Shown here in pieces: positions 1 through 11,800 of a DNA stretch of 64,000 bases. The DNA is from Phlegmacium glaucopus. Its lineage: Eukaryota > Basidiomycota > Agaricomycetes > Agaricales > Cortinariaceae. The notes beneath the pieces were generated by a model, which saw nothing but the letters and a program-made list of their open reading frames with translations, did no database searches and was not told where the DNA came from. The position numbers and the translations under genes were made by a program. The stretch spans positions 24,517 to 88,516 of the forward strand of contig MU130028.1 in assembly GCA_015039465.1 (NCBI GenBank), in the 5' to 3' direction. Every line of letters starts with the position of its first letter. Positions within the stretch are counted from its first letter, which is position 1.

Positions 1-860
1 GTCCCAGTATACCCTATCGCGAGTCTTGCGAATTAATTCTTCATTGATTCGAGACAAGTTGTAAGCGCCGCGGGGGGAAGAAATGGCTAGATGCCAAAGC
101 CTCCTTTGTTCGGCTTGATAAACAATGAGAGTCTTCTGGTCTAGGGGGTCCCTAGAGGACCGGAGCTCGTGTACCTGCAAATTTCCCCAGAATTTGGCTA
201 GCATGGTCACACGATCTCGCGAAGATTCCAGTCAGCTTCCTCCATAGCAACGATCATCCGTGGAGCTGCCTGACAAAAATCTTCCCATGGAATGTCTTTA
301 TCGTCGATTACCCCAGATGCGGTCTTAGTGGACGCCGCCGGGACCCAGGAAGTAGAACCATCAGGTCGACGAAGCATGACCATTGCTTCATCGTCCGTGG
401 TGTTCGTGTTCCGAAAGGCCTCATCTAGACCCGCGTTTGTATAATACCATAGCTCCACATAGAGTCCCTTCTCCATTTTTCTAAAGGCATAATTGGAGGC
501 GATCACTGGAGCTACTGTCGGAACATCTCTATCTGGTATTGGGGTGTACTTCATTTTGTTTTTCTTTATTTCTTCATTTCGAAGATTCTCTTCTTCATCG
601 ATTCTAGCCTGAACCCTTAATACATCCGCTTCTGATTGTAAGCGCTGTTGCTCCGTTAGAGCAATGGCATCATCGTCAACTTGCTGCTGCCAGCTAAGTT
701 TATCTGCCTCGTTACCAGCCTGCCAAATGTCTTTTAAAAACTGGATGGCCTGTTCTTCGTTGGTGTTAGGGTTGATAAAAGGGTTACGAGCTGCTGCATA
801 AACGGGAGAAGCAAAATCAGGGCACTCTGAGAGGGCTGGGTCATACTGAATCCTAGGCAT
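1..860 (-). pseudogene. Agaricomycete repeat-associated protein, frameshifted, runs off window edge
   Basis: The frame opens at 860 and is open for 217 codons to a stop at 207. It begins MPRIQYDPALSECPDF and has an acidic/Gln-rich helical stretch (about residues 50-100), then a conserved-looking core around KMEKGLYVELWYYTNAGLDE. A one-base shift near 213-216 reopens a frame that runs to base 1 (starts DRVTMLAKFWGNLQVH), so the original protein was longer and continues beyond the window. I recognise the layout from a very abundant family of hypothetical proteins in Agaricomycete genomes, often near retroelements. Its function is unknown; a gag-like or transposon-accessory role is only a guess. 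Whether the shift is a real mutation or an assembly error cannot be decided here. Confidence 0.6.
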
Positions 861-1073
861 TGCCAGAAAATACTTTTTTTTGTCTATGTCTTAAACAGGA
901 AAGTCTCTTAACGACAAAAGAAAATTAGAACTGCTCTGATGACGAGCAGGGGAATTTTGTTTGAGGTTGTGGTGGTGGCAGTGAAGAAAAGAAATTGCCA
1001 CGCCACAACCCAATTCGTCGCATAGACAAACTTCTACGATCACACTCGTTCCTTGCGCTCTCTTAGAATAAAA

Positions 1074-1420
1074 GTGCCTTGCATATTGTTTTGCACACGA
1101 AATTTCCAGCGAGCTGTTTGATGTGACCACTCTGTCACTTCAAACTTTATTTCGGAAGCGAACAACCGGGCGGATCTTGGTGTACCAGTCCTATTGTCAG
1201 TGGCAAGGTTTGCTCGTCGGGGGTTCTGGTGCTGTACACGAGACACGGATAAGATCCAGAATGGTGGCCTAGCCACGGAACGAGGCTCTGGAGCCATGAA
1301 GGGTCAGTCAAGACTCAGAAGAAAACCGACCCAGGGTTTTGAGTTGCCGTGGGAGAGTGATTCTGAAGTCACATCAAACAGCTTGTGAAAATTTCGTGTG
1401 CAAAACAATATGCAAGGCAC
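1074..1420. repeat. Inverted repeat with ~50-bp arms
   Basis: Arm 1074-1127 is repeated in reverse complement at 1368-1420. The outer 32 bases (1074-1105 against 1389-1420) match exactly, and the inner parts match with a few changes. The ~240-bp centre has no convincing gene. It could be a MITE or a decayed terminal inverted repeat; no target duplication was found at the arm ends. Confidence 0.75.
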
Positions 1421-1444
1421 TGTACCGTTGGTTGTGCTGGATTT

Positions 1445-1856
1445 GTTATCTGCCCGGCAAAGTCCGAAAATAGCACGGTTGATCAATATTTCGACCATTG
1501 TAAGCTCAAAAATAAGACTTGAGTGAGCTCTCAGCGTGAATTCATGAAAATTTATGTTCATAATAATTCTATCTCTTAAAATCTATGAAAGGTGCCTTTG
1601 TTGAGGCTGTAAAATCAAGATGTTATCTGCCTGAGACTATGTTATCTGCCACAGCCAATCAGAGGCCTCCGTTATCTGCCAACTGGAACATTTTGCTCCC
1701 ACTACTTCAGTTAAAATTTGTATGCTCCCAAATTTTAAATTTACAACCAAATCAATTTTAACTACTATTATAAATATTTTCATATTTTACTAGTCTGCTG
1801 GAAGAGAGAAATTGTTCTGAATAATTTCTTGCCTACACAGCCACATGTTATCTGCC
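1445..1856 (+). repeat. Five copies of GTTATCTGCC
   Basis: The 10-mer GTTATCTGCC occurs at 1445, 1622, 1641, 1671 and 1847, always on the same strand, in AT-rich DNA without coding potential. Short direct repeats of this kind are typical of subterminal transposase-binding sites, but no element ends were identified. The rest of 861-1972 holds no gene I can support. Confidence 0.7.
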
Positions 1857-1972
1857 ACTGCCTACAGATTTATATATTGAGACTATCAAGCTACCAAATA
1901 CAAGTGTAAGCTGACCTTAATTTAACTAATAGCCATGCAACTATAATAGCAAGAAAAGGAATTATTCAACAT

Positions 1973-3145
1973 TGTTAAGTTTAAAACAAGGGGTCATGTC
2001 AGAGCAAGTCGGAGTAACACCGGATTGGACAGAACGGAACCGGAACAAGTAACAGAGGGGACTTTGGCCTCAGCGTATGTGCTGTGCCGCCCAGCTCCTA
2101 CAATGTCCTGATTTTGGAACAGGAAGAGAACAGAAAGTCGGAAGACCTCAGTGACTTAGAGGACGAACAAGAGGAGTGTTACATTCTGTCACACGTTACT
2201 CCGGTCCGACTCCGACGGAGTTGTTTCCGGTAGTCCGTACTCCGTTCCAGTACTTTCCCTTGTCTCCGACTCTACTCCTCCTACGTCCGACTCCGAGACT
2301 TCTCCGTATCACTCCGACTCTTCCGACGATATCCCAAACACCTTACCACACCTTCGTCATAACAACTATTCCTTTGTCATCACTTTCCCACTATCAGTCA
2401 GCACACCAGCCATGGATTATTCACCCAAGAATGCAGGACCTTTTCCGGGAGCAGAACGCAGCACTTATATTTATATTCTATATTTCAGTTGCAATTCCTT
2501 TTATATTTAAAGTACTCGAACTTGTATGTTTTCCCTCAGTTCGAATATCAACTTTGTTTCCTCCTCTTGTTCGTCCTCTAAGTCACTGAGGTCTTCCGTC
2601 TTATTACTTCTTCTTCCGTTCTGAAATCAGGACACCTTAGGAGCTGGGCAGCACAGCACACACGCTGAGGCCAACGTCCTTTCCGCTTACTGTTCCGGTT
2701 CCGTTCTGTCCGTTCCGGAGTAACTCCGACGTGACTTCCTTGTTTTAAACTTAACAAGGAGGAAACTAAGATGATATTCGAACTGAGGGAAAACATACAA
2801 GTTCAAGTACTTTAAATATAAAAGGAATTGCAACCGAAATATAGAATATAAATATAAGTGCTGCATTCTGCTCCCGGAAAAGGTCCTGCATTCTTGGGTG
2901 AATAATCCATGGCTGGTGTGCTGACTGATAGTGGGAAAGTGATGACAAAGGAATAGTTGTTAGGACAAAGGTGTGGTAAGGGGTTTGGGATATCGTCGGA
3001 AGAGTCGGAATGATACGGAGAAGTCTCGGAGTCGGATGTAGGAGGAGTAGAGTTGGAGACAAGGGAAAGTACTGAAATGGAGTACGGACTACCGGAAACA
3101 ACTCCGACAGAGTCGGACCGGAGTAACGTGTGACGGAATGTAACA
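1973..3145 (+). mobile_element. Solo LTR (Gypsy family), interrupted by a second LTR
   Basis: Starts TGTTAAGT and ends GAATGTAACA; flanked by 5-bp direct repeats AACAT at 1968-1972 and 3146-3150. The two pieces 1973-2176 and 2762-3145 join into one ~590-bp LTR related to those of the Gypsy element at 41592-49691. No internal retrotransposon sequence is attached, so it is a solo LTR left by recombination that later served as target for the inner LTR. Confidence 0.9.
2177..2756 (-). mobile_element. Solo LTR inserted inside the outer LTR
   Basis: A 580-bp LTR of the same family in opposite orientation (plus strand reads TGTTACATTC to CTTAACA). It is flanked by 5-bp direct repeats AGGAG at 2172-2176 and 2757-2761. 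The open frames seen on both strands here are shared LTR sequence without a conserved protein and are not annotated as genes. Confidence 0.92.
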
Positions 3146-3706
3146 AACATAGTAAACACTACAAAAAAGTACCAAAGATGGTGCACATGCACGCTTTGTG
3201 TGCAAGAAAAAACACAGGGTCATTAAACATTTCAAGTTTGCAATTAGGCCTGTTTTTCCTTTTTTTTATTCTCTTTTACCTCTTTTCAATTTTTGGATAC
3301 CCAGTATTATGAACGGTAAACCGGCACCTGAGCTGATTTAGGATCACCAAAGTTGTTCACCTGTAGTCCTACTTGTCTGCTAAGCCTAAGTTATACAGTT
3401 TAACTATAATTTAAGCTGTGTACACTATATTTATAACAAAAAAACATGTTGTAATATCCCCTAGAGTCAGATATCTGCGTAACATAAAATCTTTGGCTCA
3501 ACTTTGGCTATGTTTGTCTTTTTGTAAATATTACCAAATATGGTCAGTTGCCTGGCTCTAGGGATGGGATACTGCAATTTATAGTAAAATTAATACTTAG
3601 AATGTCTAATATAACTATATTATAATGTTAAGAGAAGTTTTTTCAACAGATTACCTCTTACCAGTCTTATGTGACTGAAGGCATGGCTTGAGCTGCTCAG
3701 GGCGGC
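3146..3706. other. AT-rich spacer, nothing recognised
   Basis: Contains homopolymer T runs (about 3252-3270) and AT-rich sequence. No coding, RNA or repeat feature could be supported. Confidence 0.5.
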
Positions 3707-4588
3707 TGTTACAACTTCGAACAGTTCAGATGACTCTGACCATAGACAGTCATATAAAGATGGGTTTGTCGTTCAAGGTGACCTCAAAAGAGTACCAAGA
3801 GAATTGTCTCGAGGAATTGTCTTCAGGAATTGTCTTATGAGTTTGAGGAAGATTGAGATAGAAAAGTAGATATGATTCTCAAGAACTATGGTGCCGGCCG
3901 CCTAGAGGCTGCTACTTTTGTACAAGGCGCCAAATTGGCTGGAGAAATTTTTTCAAAAGTAGCCCTAACCTAAGGGCAATTTTTGTAATGATTTTTGTAC
4001 ACCGTAGTGTCTTTTGTTGAAATTTTCATTCAAGAATTCACTAATTTAGTACTATCATGGGCCAAAATTGTAACATGCAACGAAAACATCTGAATCTGCA
4101 AGGATAACCTGTTACGACTTTGAACGGTTCAGAGAGTTCTGACCGTAGACAGTCGTATAGAAGATTGTTTGTTCGTTCATTGAGCTCAAAAGAGTACTAA
4201 GAGAATGGTCTCAAAGCAGAGTCTTAGGAGTTTGAGGACGTTCAAGAGTATAAGCAATCAGAGGTAGATTCTCAAGAATTAGCTAAGGTTTACATCCAGT
4301 GTAACTAGCGTATTTATAGTAAATAGAGAGAGTTGTGCATAAGGTGAAATGAGCGCATGTGAATGGGTATGCATATGTATAAATAGATGAAACGATGAAA
4401 AAGGGAAGGTAAGCATGTGGGAGCGGAGATGAAAAGGAGGCATAAGGTGTATGTGGGTGAAATGGACATGTGTTCAGTGGAGATAAGAAAAAGAAAAGAA
4501 AGTTCGTAACATTTCCGTTACTTGTTCCAGTTCCGTTCCATCCGATCCGGTGTTACTCCAACATTTTCCCTTTGTTCTAAACTTAACA
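3707..4588. repeat. Decayed LTR copies (~400-bp family) and a Gypsy-LTR fragment
   Basis: 4110-4511 starts TGTTACGACT and ends GTTCGTAACA, giving a ~402-bp LTR-like unit with short terminal inverted repeats but no clear target duplication. 3707-3893 is a second copy of its first ~185 bases (shared blocks around GACAGTC.TATA and CTCAAAAGAGTAC) that then diverges. 4512-4588 is a truncated end of the Gypsy LTR family of 1973-3145 (ends ACTTAACA). All are non-coding. Confidence 0.6.
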
Positions 4589-4739
4589 GGATTCCATGGA
4601 ATATACAGATGGACCAGGTTAATATTTTATTTTATTTCATTCAGTTTTTGTTAAGGTTTTTTCATGGTAATATTTATATTATTTATTCCATATTACATTA
4701 ATACTAATAACAATCCTATTAAAATAGTAAAATAAAATA

Positions 4740-5520
4740 CAACACCCTGGGGGATCGCTGCCAGTGTGAATAATCATAGCATAAAATAAAATGAAAACCC
4801 CAAGTGGGGAGGGGGGGGTTTGCAATCATCTTTACCTATTAAAATACAATGAAAAGTGCTGGCTGGGGGGTTGTGGTCAGAGTTGTCATCGTCGTACATG
4901 CCGTTCATTGTCATTGGTTGTACATCATTGTATGTGTTGTTTGTTGTTTGTTCTATGTTGTACCTGGTTTGTTGTACCTGGTTTGTTGTGCCTGGTACGT
5001 TGTGCGTCGTACATCGTTTGTGGTTTGTGGGTGGTTTGTCATACGTTGTTCATATGTTGTACCTGGTTCATCGTATGTTGTTTGTATGTTGTACCTGGTT
5101 TGTTGTTTGTACATTGTACCTGGTTCATCATTTGTTGTACCTTGTGCATTGTACCTCATTTGTGGTTTGTAATTTGTGGGTGGTTTGCTGTACCTGGTTC
5201 ATCTGTTGTTGTACATCATGTGGTGTACATGGTTTGTGGTTTGTGGTTTGTGTTCATTGTTATTGTACATTGTACATCACCTATTGTAATGTGTAAGTAG
5301 TGAAATAGATTAGAATAAAAAAAAACCCCCCCTGATGGGGGGGGATACCGTTGTTATGCGTTCGTCAATGTTCTTGTTCGTCTTTGTCGTTGTCGTTGTT
5401 TGTGTTGGTTTGTGTTCTTTTGTGTTATTGTGTTGTATGCCTATTATATTGTGTTATTAGTGAAATAGAAGAGAAATAAATTTTAAAAAAACCCCTGTGA
5501 GGGGATTACTGTTGTTGTAG
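4740..5520. repeat. GT-rich imperfect arrays headed by C-run/G-run hairpins
   Basis: Three short palindromes of the form CCCC-loop-GGGG lie at about 4796-4820, 5324-5345 and 5490-5505. Each is preceded on the plus strand by an A-run and a TGAAATAGA..A block and followed by a long GTTGT/GTCGTT-type array (4880-5290 and 5345-5440). Open frames on both strands come from the low-complexity array. The reverse complement has the same architecture as the interior of hAT element A. Confidence 0.6.
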
Positions 5521-5789
5521 TCATCATTGTCATCATCCTTGTGCTGGGGTCGTCCTTGTGCTGGGGTCGTCATGTGTTGTTGTTGTTTGTTGACATCCAT
5601 CGTCTCAGTTGGAATGAGTGAGGGATGGTGGTGGCAATGGTGGGAGATGGTAAAGGTGGTGACAGTGATGGTGACGGTGATGGTGACGGTGGCAAAGGGT
5701 ATAAGTTACTATAACGGACAGTGTGAAAAAGGCATGTCATGAACTTTGGGCTGTGACAGGTTAATTAGATATTATTTTTCCTAATATGA

Positions 5790-5865
5790 AAGCCAACATG
5801 GCTCAGTGGGCTGGAGCACTGGATAATATTACTAAGGCTGAGGGTTCAATTCATGCAGGATGCAT
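5790..5865 (+). repeat. tRNA-like (SINE head) with Pol III A and B boxes
   Basis: TGGCTCAGTGG at 5799-5809 fits the Pol III A box and GGTTCAATTC at 5843-5852 fits the B box, with tRNA-like spacing. The T arm cannot pair (GAGGG against CATGC around the TTCAATT loop) and no 7-bp acceptor stem is visible. A tRNA-derived SINE or tRNA pseudogene is therefore more likely than a working tRNA. Confidence 0.5.
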
Positions 5866-5895
5866 ATTTATTTTTATGGATCTAGTCCATGGAAT

Positions 5896-5991
5896 CCATA
5901 TGGAATCTTAGTATGGAGTCCATATGGAATCTTAGTATGGAGTCCATATGGAATCTTAGTATGGAGTCCATATGGAATTTTAGTATGGAAT
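5896..5991 (+). repeat. Tandem repeat, 24-bp unit, four copies
   Basis: The unit CCATATGGAATC + TTAGTATGGAGT repeats four times, the last copy with changes. Degenerate CCATATGGAAT relatives continue to about 6200. It lies directly 3' of the tRNA-like head and may be part of the same retroposon. Confidence 0.85.
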
Positions 5992-6199
5992 CCATCGTGG
6001 ATATACCTTAATCCATGTGGAATGATGATGGACTCCCTATGGAATAGATATACCTTGATCATATGGAATCCATATGGAATCCACATGGAATGCTGATGGA
6101 CTCCATGGTGTCTATGGAATGAGAAAATAGCTGGTGCCTCAGCCAAAAGTCATTCCATATGGAATCCATGGAATGGCTGATGGATTCCATATTGATTAA

Positions 6200-8403
6200 C
6201 CCAGGGAGCATCAGCAAATTCAGGATTTTCCCATAGTTTGTCATAGTCACATCACACAAAGTTATACTTTCCCATAGTATCATATAGTCACATCACCATA
6301 CTTATAGTTCCATAGCATAGCATAGCATCCATGTGACGCACACCAGCACTGTCCAGCAGTGTATCATCACTCTATCACACTGGCATAGCTTTGTCACCAT
6401 GTCACATTAGAGCCACACATTTTTCATTTAAGTTAAATAAACCAGCCCTAAACAAAGTCCGTGTGCAAAGTTGATCTTTACATATATGGGAATTTTTTTG
6501 TCACTCCAACTTTGTTACTGCGCATCTGTTGCCACGTCTACCCTCCTCTCAACCACCACCATGTACACTCTGGTGTTGCATGGGCGGCGCCTGTTGAGCC
6601 CGTTGTATTTTTTTAAAATTGTTTTTTAACTAATTAATACTACTGCTTAGGTTCTACCACTGACAACGCCAGATGCTCGCTCTTAGCTATGGCCTCGTCA
6701 TTTACTCAGCTTCTCCCCATCAGAATAGGTTTGCTTTGGTACATCTCATACCCACCCACCCCCGGCATACTACCACAACCACTAACAGCAACAAATGACA
6801 AGTCGCATACCTACCTCCTAGCCACAGAAGATATGAGGTGGCAACAAGCGCTGAGTGCCAAGGTGAGGAGTTTTTTGAATTTCTTACTGTTCTTTTTAAA
6901 AACTAACAAATTGCTACTTTTAGCTACAATTTCGGCAACATCAACTACCCAGCCCCTCCTCCCCATCCAAATGGGATGTGAGGGGTTTGTTTCGGGCCGT
7001 TTCGACACTCCAACCACCTCTACCTGTTTTCGACACGCAACAGCATCCAACACCTCATTTACGAACCTACTATTGATAGTATGGGTAGTACATATATGAT
7101 ATGACTCAGACTCTGTGTAGATAGTTGAATATGATTTATATATATATTAATTTTCCTTATCCTTGCATGAACTCAGAACATTAGCTTTCTAGCCTCAGAT
7201 TGAATAGTATATTGTAATATTAACCCTACCCTATATAGCACTGTATAGTAAATATATAGCACCCTATAGTGTGACCGTGATGCTTGACAGCGCTGTAAAC
7301 AAAGGACCCTTTGCTATGGCACTATGGCGCTGTCCGGTGCTGTCCAGTGCTGGTAAGCAGACCCCCAGTTTGCTGATGAGTGTAAAGACCTCATGAGTCG
7401 GCATCTTTTATTTGTTCTTTTTCTTCATGGACAGTATTACAGTAACAATATTTCTCTTTTCTTAGTCTATGATAATGGTACTGGTACTGCCCCATCGGTT
7501 TAGAGTATGCATGTGTAGTCTACATAGACAATACAGTTCCGTGTACTTAGGACTCTTTTAATAAATTTTTATTGTTCCATGTAACTTGGTGTTGAGAATG
7601 AATTGAAAACTGAAAAAATCAACCAGTAGCATTTGAAAACTGAGCTAACTATGAAGTGCTATGGAGTACTATAGACTGGCTAAGTGATGCTATGTAGTGC
7701 TATGTAGTGTCTGCAGGACACTACAGACATAGGGACCCATGCTACAGCACTCTGGTGCTATAGAGCATTACATAATGGTCTGTAGCCGAGCCATAGTTTG
7801 CTGATGTAATGATTAATAAACCTCAGTGATGTTCAAGCACTGAGGCCCAGTGAAAACCGGTTCTGAGCTGAGTGAGAAAAATCTGAGCTGAGTGAGAGAA
7901 ATCTAAGTTGAGTAAGAGAAATGAGACTAAACGAGTATGTTCATAAAATGTCGCACTTGGCATTTGATTGTTGCCCCTGTTCTCATCAATTTGTTGCAGC
8001 TTGTTGGGCTTCCCATTTTGTCATGGCTTACATGTGCGTCACTTTTTGAAAAATTTCACAACCAAGTTGCCAAGTTCTTCGTCGGTACCCTTCCCATGTT
8101 CGACATTGCTTACATACACCTATAATAGGATCAATTTTTGAATTTTTTTTTCGCAACCAAGTCCATTCTCTACCACCATGTGCCTTCTCTAATCCCCCCT
8201 CTTCTCCTGCACTTCCCACTCGAAAACACTGAATCTAGGTAAGTAAGTCACAGTTTCTCTTTTCTAGATCACAGTACTGATCCCACACCGAGGCAATGGA
8301 AACAACTGCATGCCTTGTGGCAACCACCCCAGCTTCAACTTGGACAACGTAAAAGCAACTCTCTGGCTTCGCAATTGGTAACAGCAAGTTTGTTCATAGG
8401 TGC
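6200..8403. other. Non-coding region with degenerate AGTGCTAT-type repeats
   Basis: Blocks at 6290-6420, 7230-7360 and 7650-7800 are built from variations of GTGCTATG / CATAGCAC in both orientations, suggesting decayed MITE copies. GTTTGCTGATG recurs at about 7370 and 7797. A 136-codon open frame at 6689-7099 lacks any recognisable domain and is not called as a gene. Confidence 0.4.
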
Positions 8404-8607
8404 AGATGGGCTAGTGCTTGAAAGTCCAGTTAGGTCCGGTTATTTGGTGCCCAGGGGCTCTAACCGAGACCGAGACCGGTTAGGCTTCGTTCCCAAACCC
8501 AAAATAACCTAACCAGACCAAAAATAACCAACCAAAACCAGTTAGTTGCAGTTACTAACCAGTTAGGACCGAAAAAATGAAAAACCGGTTATAACCGGGC
8601 AAGACCG

Positions 8608-8781
8608 TGTTGGAAATCAAACCGTTTGTATTACGCTCGCTTCTGTATGTACTTGTACTGCCACGGCATTAACTGCCGTTGTATATTTCTTTCTGTTTCT
8701 ACTCGTGTATTTCTGTGTATCGTAGCCACAATTTATGTCTCAGTCAATTTCTCCTCATTCCAAAATCTGCTGCTGCTATCA
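8608..8781 (+). repeat. Copia 5' LTR
   Basis: 174 bp, TG...CA ends, near-identical to the 3' copy. The unit should hold promoter and RNA 5' end, but no single TATA box stands out. Confidence 0.95.
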
Positions 8782-8793
8782 GGTTATGGGCCC
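8782..8793 (+). promoter_or_regulatory. Copia primer-binding site
   Basis: GGTTATGGGCCC directly follows the 5' LTR. It is complementary to the anticodon region of eukaryotic initiator tRNA-Met (GGGCCCAUAACC), the half-tRNA primer arrangement known for Drosophila copia. Confidence 0.8.
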
Positions 8794-8840
8794 CGGGCTA
8801 TAACTTTATAAAATCTATTATTGTGCAACTATAGGATATA

Positions 8841-11800
8841 ATGTCATCCTCAAACAGCAAATTACTCGAGTTTTTCATACATATTCCGAAGTTGGAAGTT
8901 GATGGCTCCAACTGGGTAATCTTCAAGGATCGCTTCCTCTTTGCTGCTGCTGCCGCATCTTTAAAAGGCCATGTTGATGGCACGGACAGCGCACCCGTTC
9001 CTATGGCATTTAGCCATGGGCCTGGAGTAACTTTGAAGGAAGATCAGAAAGAGGCATTAAAGGAATATGAAATGAAACGTACGAAATGGGAGATGGAGGA
9101 GAATATAGTCAAACAGGCGTTAGCGTCGGTAATCCCGGACTCTCTCTTTATTGAAGTAAGGAGGAAAGAAACGGCGGCGTTGATGTGGGATGCAGTCAAG
9201 GACCAAAGGGAAAAGAAATCCCGTATGGTCACCGTGGACATGCGTCGTAAATTGCAGTCAGAGAAGTGTACTGAGCAAGGAGATGTTCGCGCGCACCTCG
9301 TTAAACTGCAGACTATGCGGGAGGACTTAGCCTCCATGGGCGGTATAATTTTGGACGAAGACTTTACCTCCATTATACTTGGATCTATTCCACAATCGTA
9401 CGATCCGTACATTGCGGCAATCACTGCCACATCGTCCCTGCTCAATCAGACCCTGTCGCCAACAAATTTAATTGATGCGATCCGTGATGAGGCCAATCGA
9501 CGCACCATAAAGAACCCAAAATCCAAAAAGGAAGGTGATGATATGGCTTTTGTAGCCAAGGAATTTTCGAATAAGGATAAGAAAAGTGGTGAAGGATCGA
9601 GGAAAGCCAAGAAAGGAAAATGCTACAATTGTAAGAAAACTGGGCATTATGCGAAGGATTGCTGGGCGCCGGGGGGAGGTGCTGAAGGAAAAGGACCGAA
9701 GCAGAGAGGGAAGAGAGATAAGGGCAAAGGAAAAGAGATCGCCGCTAAAGTGGAAGACGCAGATGATGATGATGATGGTGTGTGGATGGCAATGATTGAT
9801 ATCGAGGAGGAAGCTCCGGAGCGAGTTGAAGATGGATGCCAAATGTGGACGAATAACGAAATCTGGGCAGAGGATAAACATCAGTTTGACCCCAACACCA
9901 CTATTTCGGATGTGGATGATTTACTCACTGGTTCTGACGATCTTAACGACACCTGTATTATCGAAAGTGCAGGTTTTGATGCCGAAACAGATCAGGAAAT
10001 GGAAGATATTAGTAGTGAAAGTCTAGAGGATGAGTTAACAATTGATGATGGCGAAGAAGCGAAGACTTACACATTCGCAGCTATAACGCTAGCTGACACT
10101 AATTCAACCATCGAAACAGAACTTTATGATTCCGGAGCGTCTCGTCATATGTCACCCTACCGGCACAAATTTATCAATTTCGTTTCTATTCAAAAGAAAC
10201 TCCTTACCACAGCCGACGGCGGTCATTTTGAAGCAGTTGGAAGAGGTGAAATGCGCATATCAGTGCCGAATGGAAAAACTACAACAACGATCCTCTTGAA
10301 GGATGTTTTATATGCACCAAAGATAGGCGTCACTTTGGTTTCGATCGGCAAAATTGACACAGCCGGATATGCAACATTGTTCCATAAAAGCCAGTTGCGA
10401 ATCTTTTCTGTAACAAAAGGGAGGAAGGTATTAGCGCAAATTCAGAAGAAGAACGGACTTTACTGCGTCGAACACGAAAAAGATATCGATATCGCAGCAG
10501 TGGTGGTTCCTGAGGTGGTGTCTATTGAGAGATTGCATCGGTTGATGGGCCATATCGCTCCCGAAGCCGCCAAAGCACTTGTCAACAAAGGATTAGTCGA
10601 AGGATTCAAATTGGATGAGTCCAGCAAGATGCCGAGCACTTGTAGTTCCTGCGAATATGGGAAAGCTCATAGGAAAGCGGTTAGAAAGGAACGCGAAGTT
10701 CCAAGAGCGGGAAAAATTGGGGACGAGATTCATTCCGACGTTTGGGGACTGTCTCCTGTCCAGACCATTGGTGGAAAAGAATACAAAGAATACTATTCCA
10801 CCTATGTTGACGACAACTCCAGATATTTGAAACTTTACCTCCAAAGACTTAAAAGCGAGACGTTTAACGCCTACAAACGCTATGAAGCCTATCTTTTTCG
10901 ACAGAAAGGAATTCGAATCAAGAAATTTCATACCGATCGAGGTGGAGAGTACCTGAGTAATGCGTTTAGCGAGCATTTGGCCGAAGCGGGGACTATACGA
11001 AATCTTACCGTTCATGATACACCAGAACACAATGGTATTGCCGAAAGAGTGAACCGTACCTTGTTGGAAAGGGTGCGAGCGATGCTACATGCCAGTGGAT
11101 TACCGAAGTTCCTGTGGGGTGAAGCAATTAATCATGCAGTTTACCGCAAAAATCGTACAGCAACTAAGGACCTCGATGGTAAAACGCCATATGAAGCCTT
11201 TCATGGAACTAAACCAAATTTACGTGGTCTTCCGGAATTCGGCACTCAGGTATGGGTTCATAATACAAGTGGAAGTAAACTTGATGGACGAGCGGTTGTT
11301 GGACGATGGGTTGGTTTTGATGAAGACAGTAGTGGTCACCGAATCTATTTTCCTGATACACGAACCGTCTCTATTGAACGCTCGGTAAAATTTGACGCCA
11401 CCGATGTGAAAGTCTACTTACCTCAAGTTGGTTCAACTGAGGGGGAGCGGGAGAAGTTAGCAGTTGAACAACCGAGCAAGTCGTCAGAGCAGGAATTGAT
11501 ACAGGAACCGATCGAGTCCATTGATGTCGTCGATCCTCTCGGAGGCAATTTCGAAAAGCAGCCGGATATAGAAGGTCATCCGAAACGGATTCAACAAGAG
11601 TCTGCTGCCATTAAACGTCTTCGTACTGGCGAAGGAGTTCTTAGTAATTTGCCTAGAGAGTGTGGTCAGTTACCGAAGGGTGTTCAACAAGGGTTTATCA
11701 CCAAAACGACTGATGGTGATGAAATAACTACTGCAGCTGTGGCTATTGCGGAGATCGATGAAGTTGAGCCTTCGTATGAGGAAGCGCGCCTGAGGTCAGA

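Noticed and set aside
2176..3192. Open frames of 126-137 codons on both strands with similar proteins
   Set aside because: They are the same LTR sequence read in opposite insertions; there is no conserved protein domain and the frames recur in other LTR copies.
4110..4511. Fresh solo LTR with target duplication
   Set aside because: Flanking 5-mers TAACC and TTTCC do not match; kept only as a decayed repeat.
4791..5300. Cys/Val-rich frames up to 169 codons
   Set aside because: Low-complexity GTTGT array read in three phases at once; composition explains the lack of stops.
5790..5865. Functional tRNA gene
   Set aside because: A and B boxes fit, but acceptor and T stems do not pair.
6689..7099. 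136-codon plus-strand frame
   Set aside because: No domain, signal peptide or homology recognised; sits among decayed MITE repeats.
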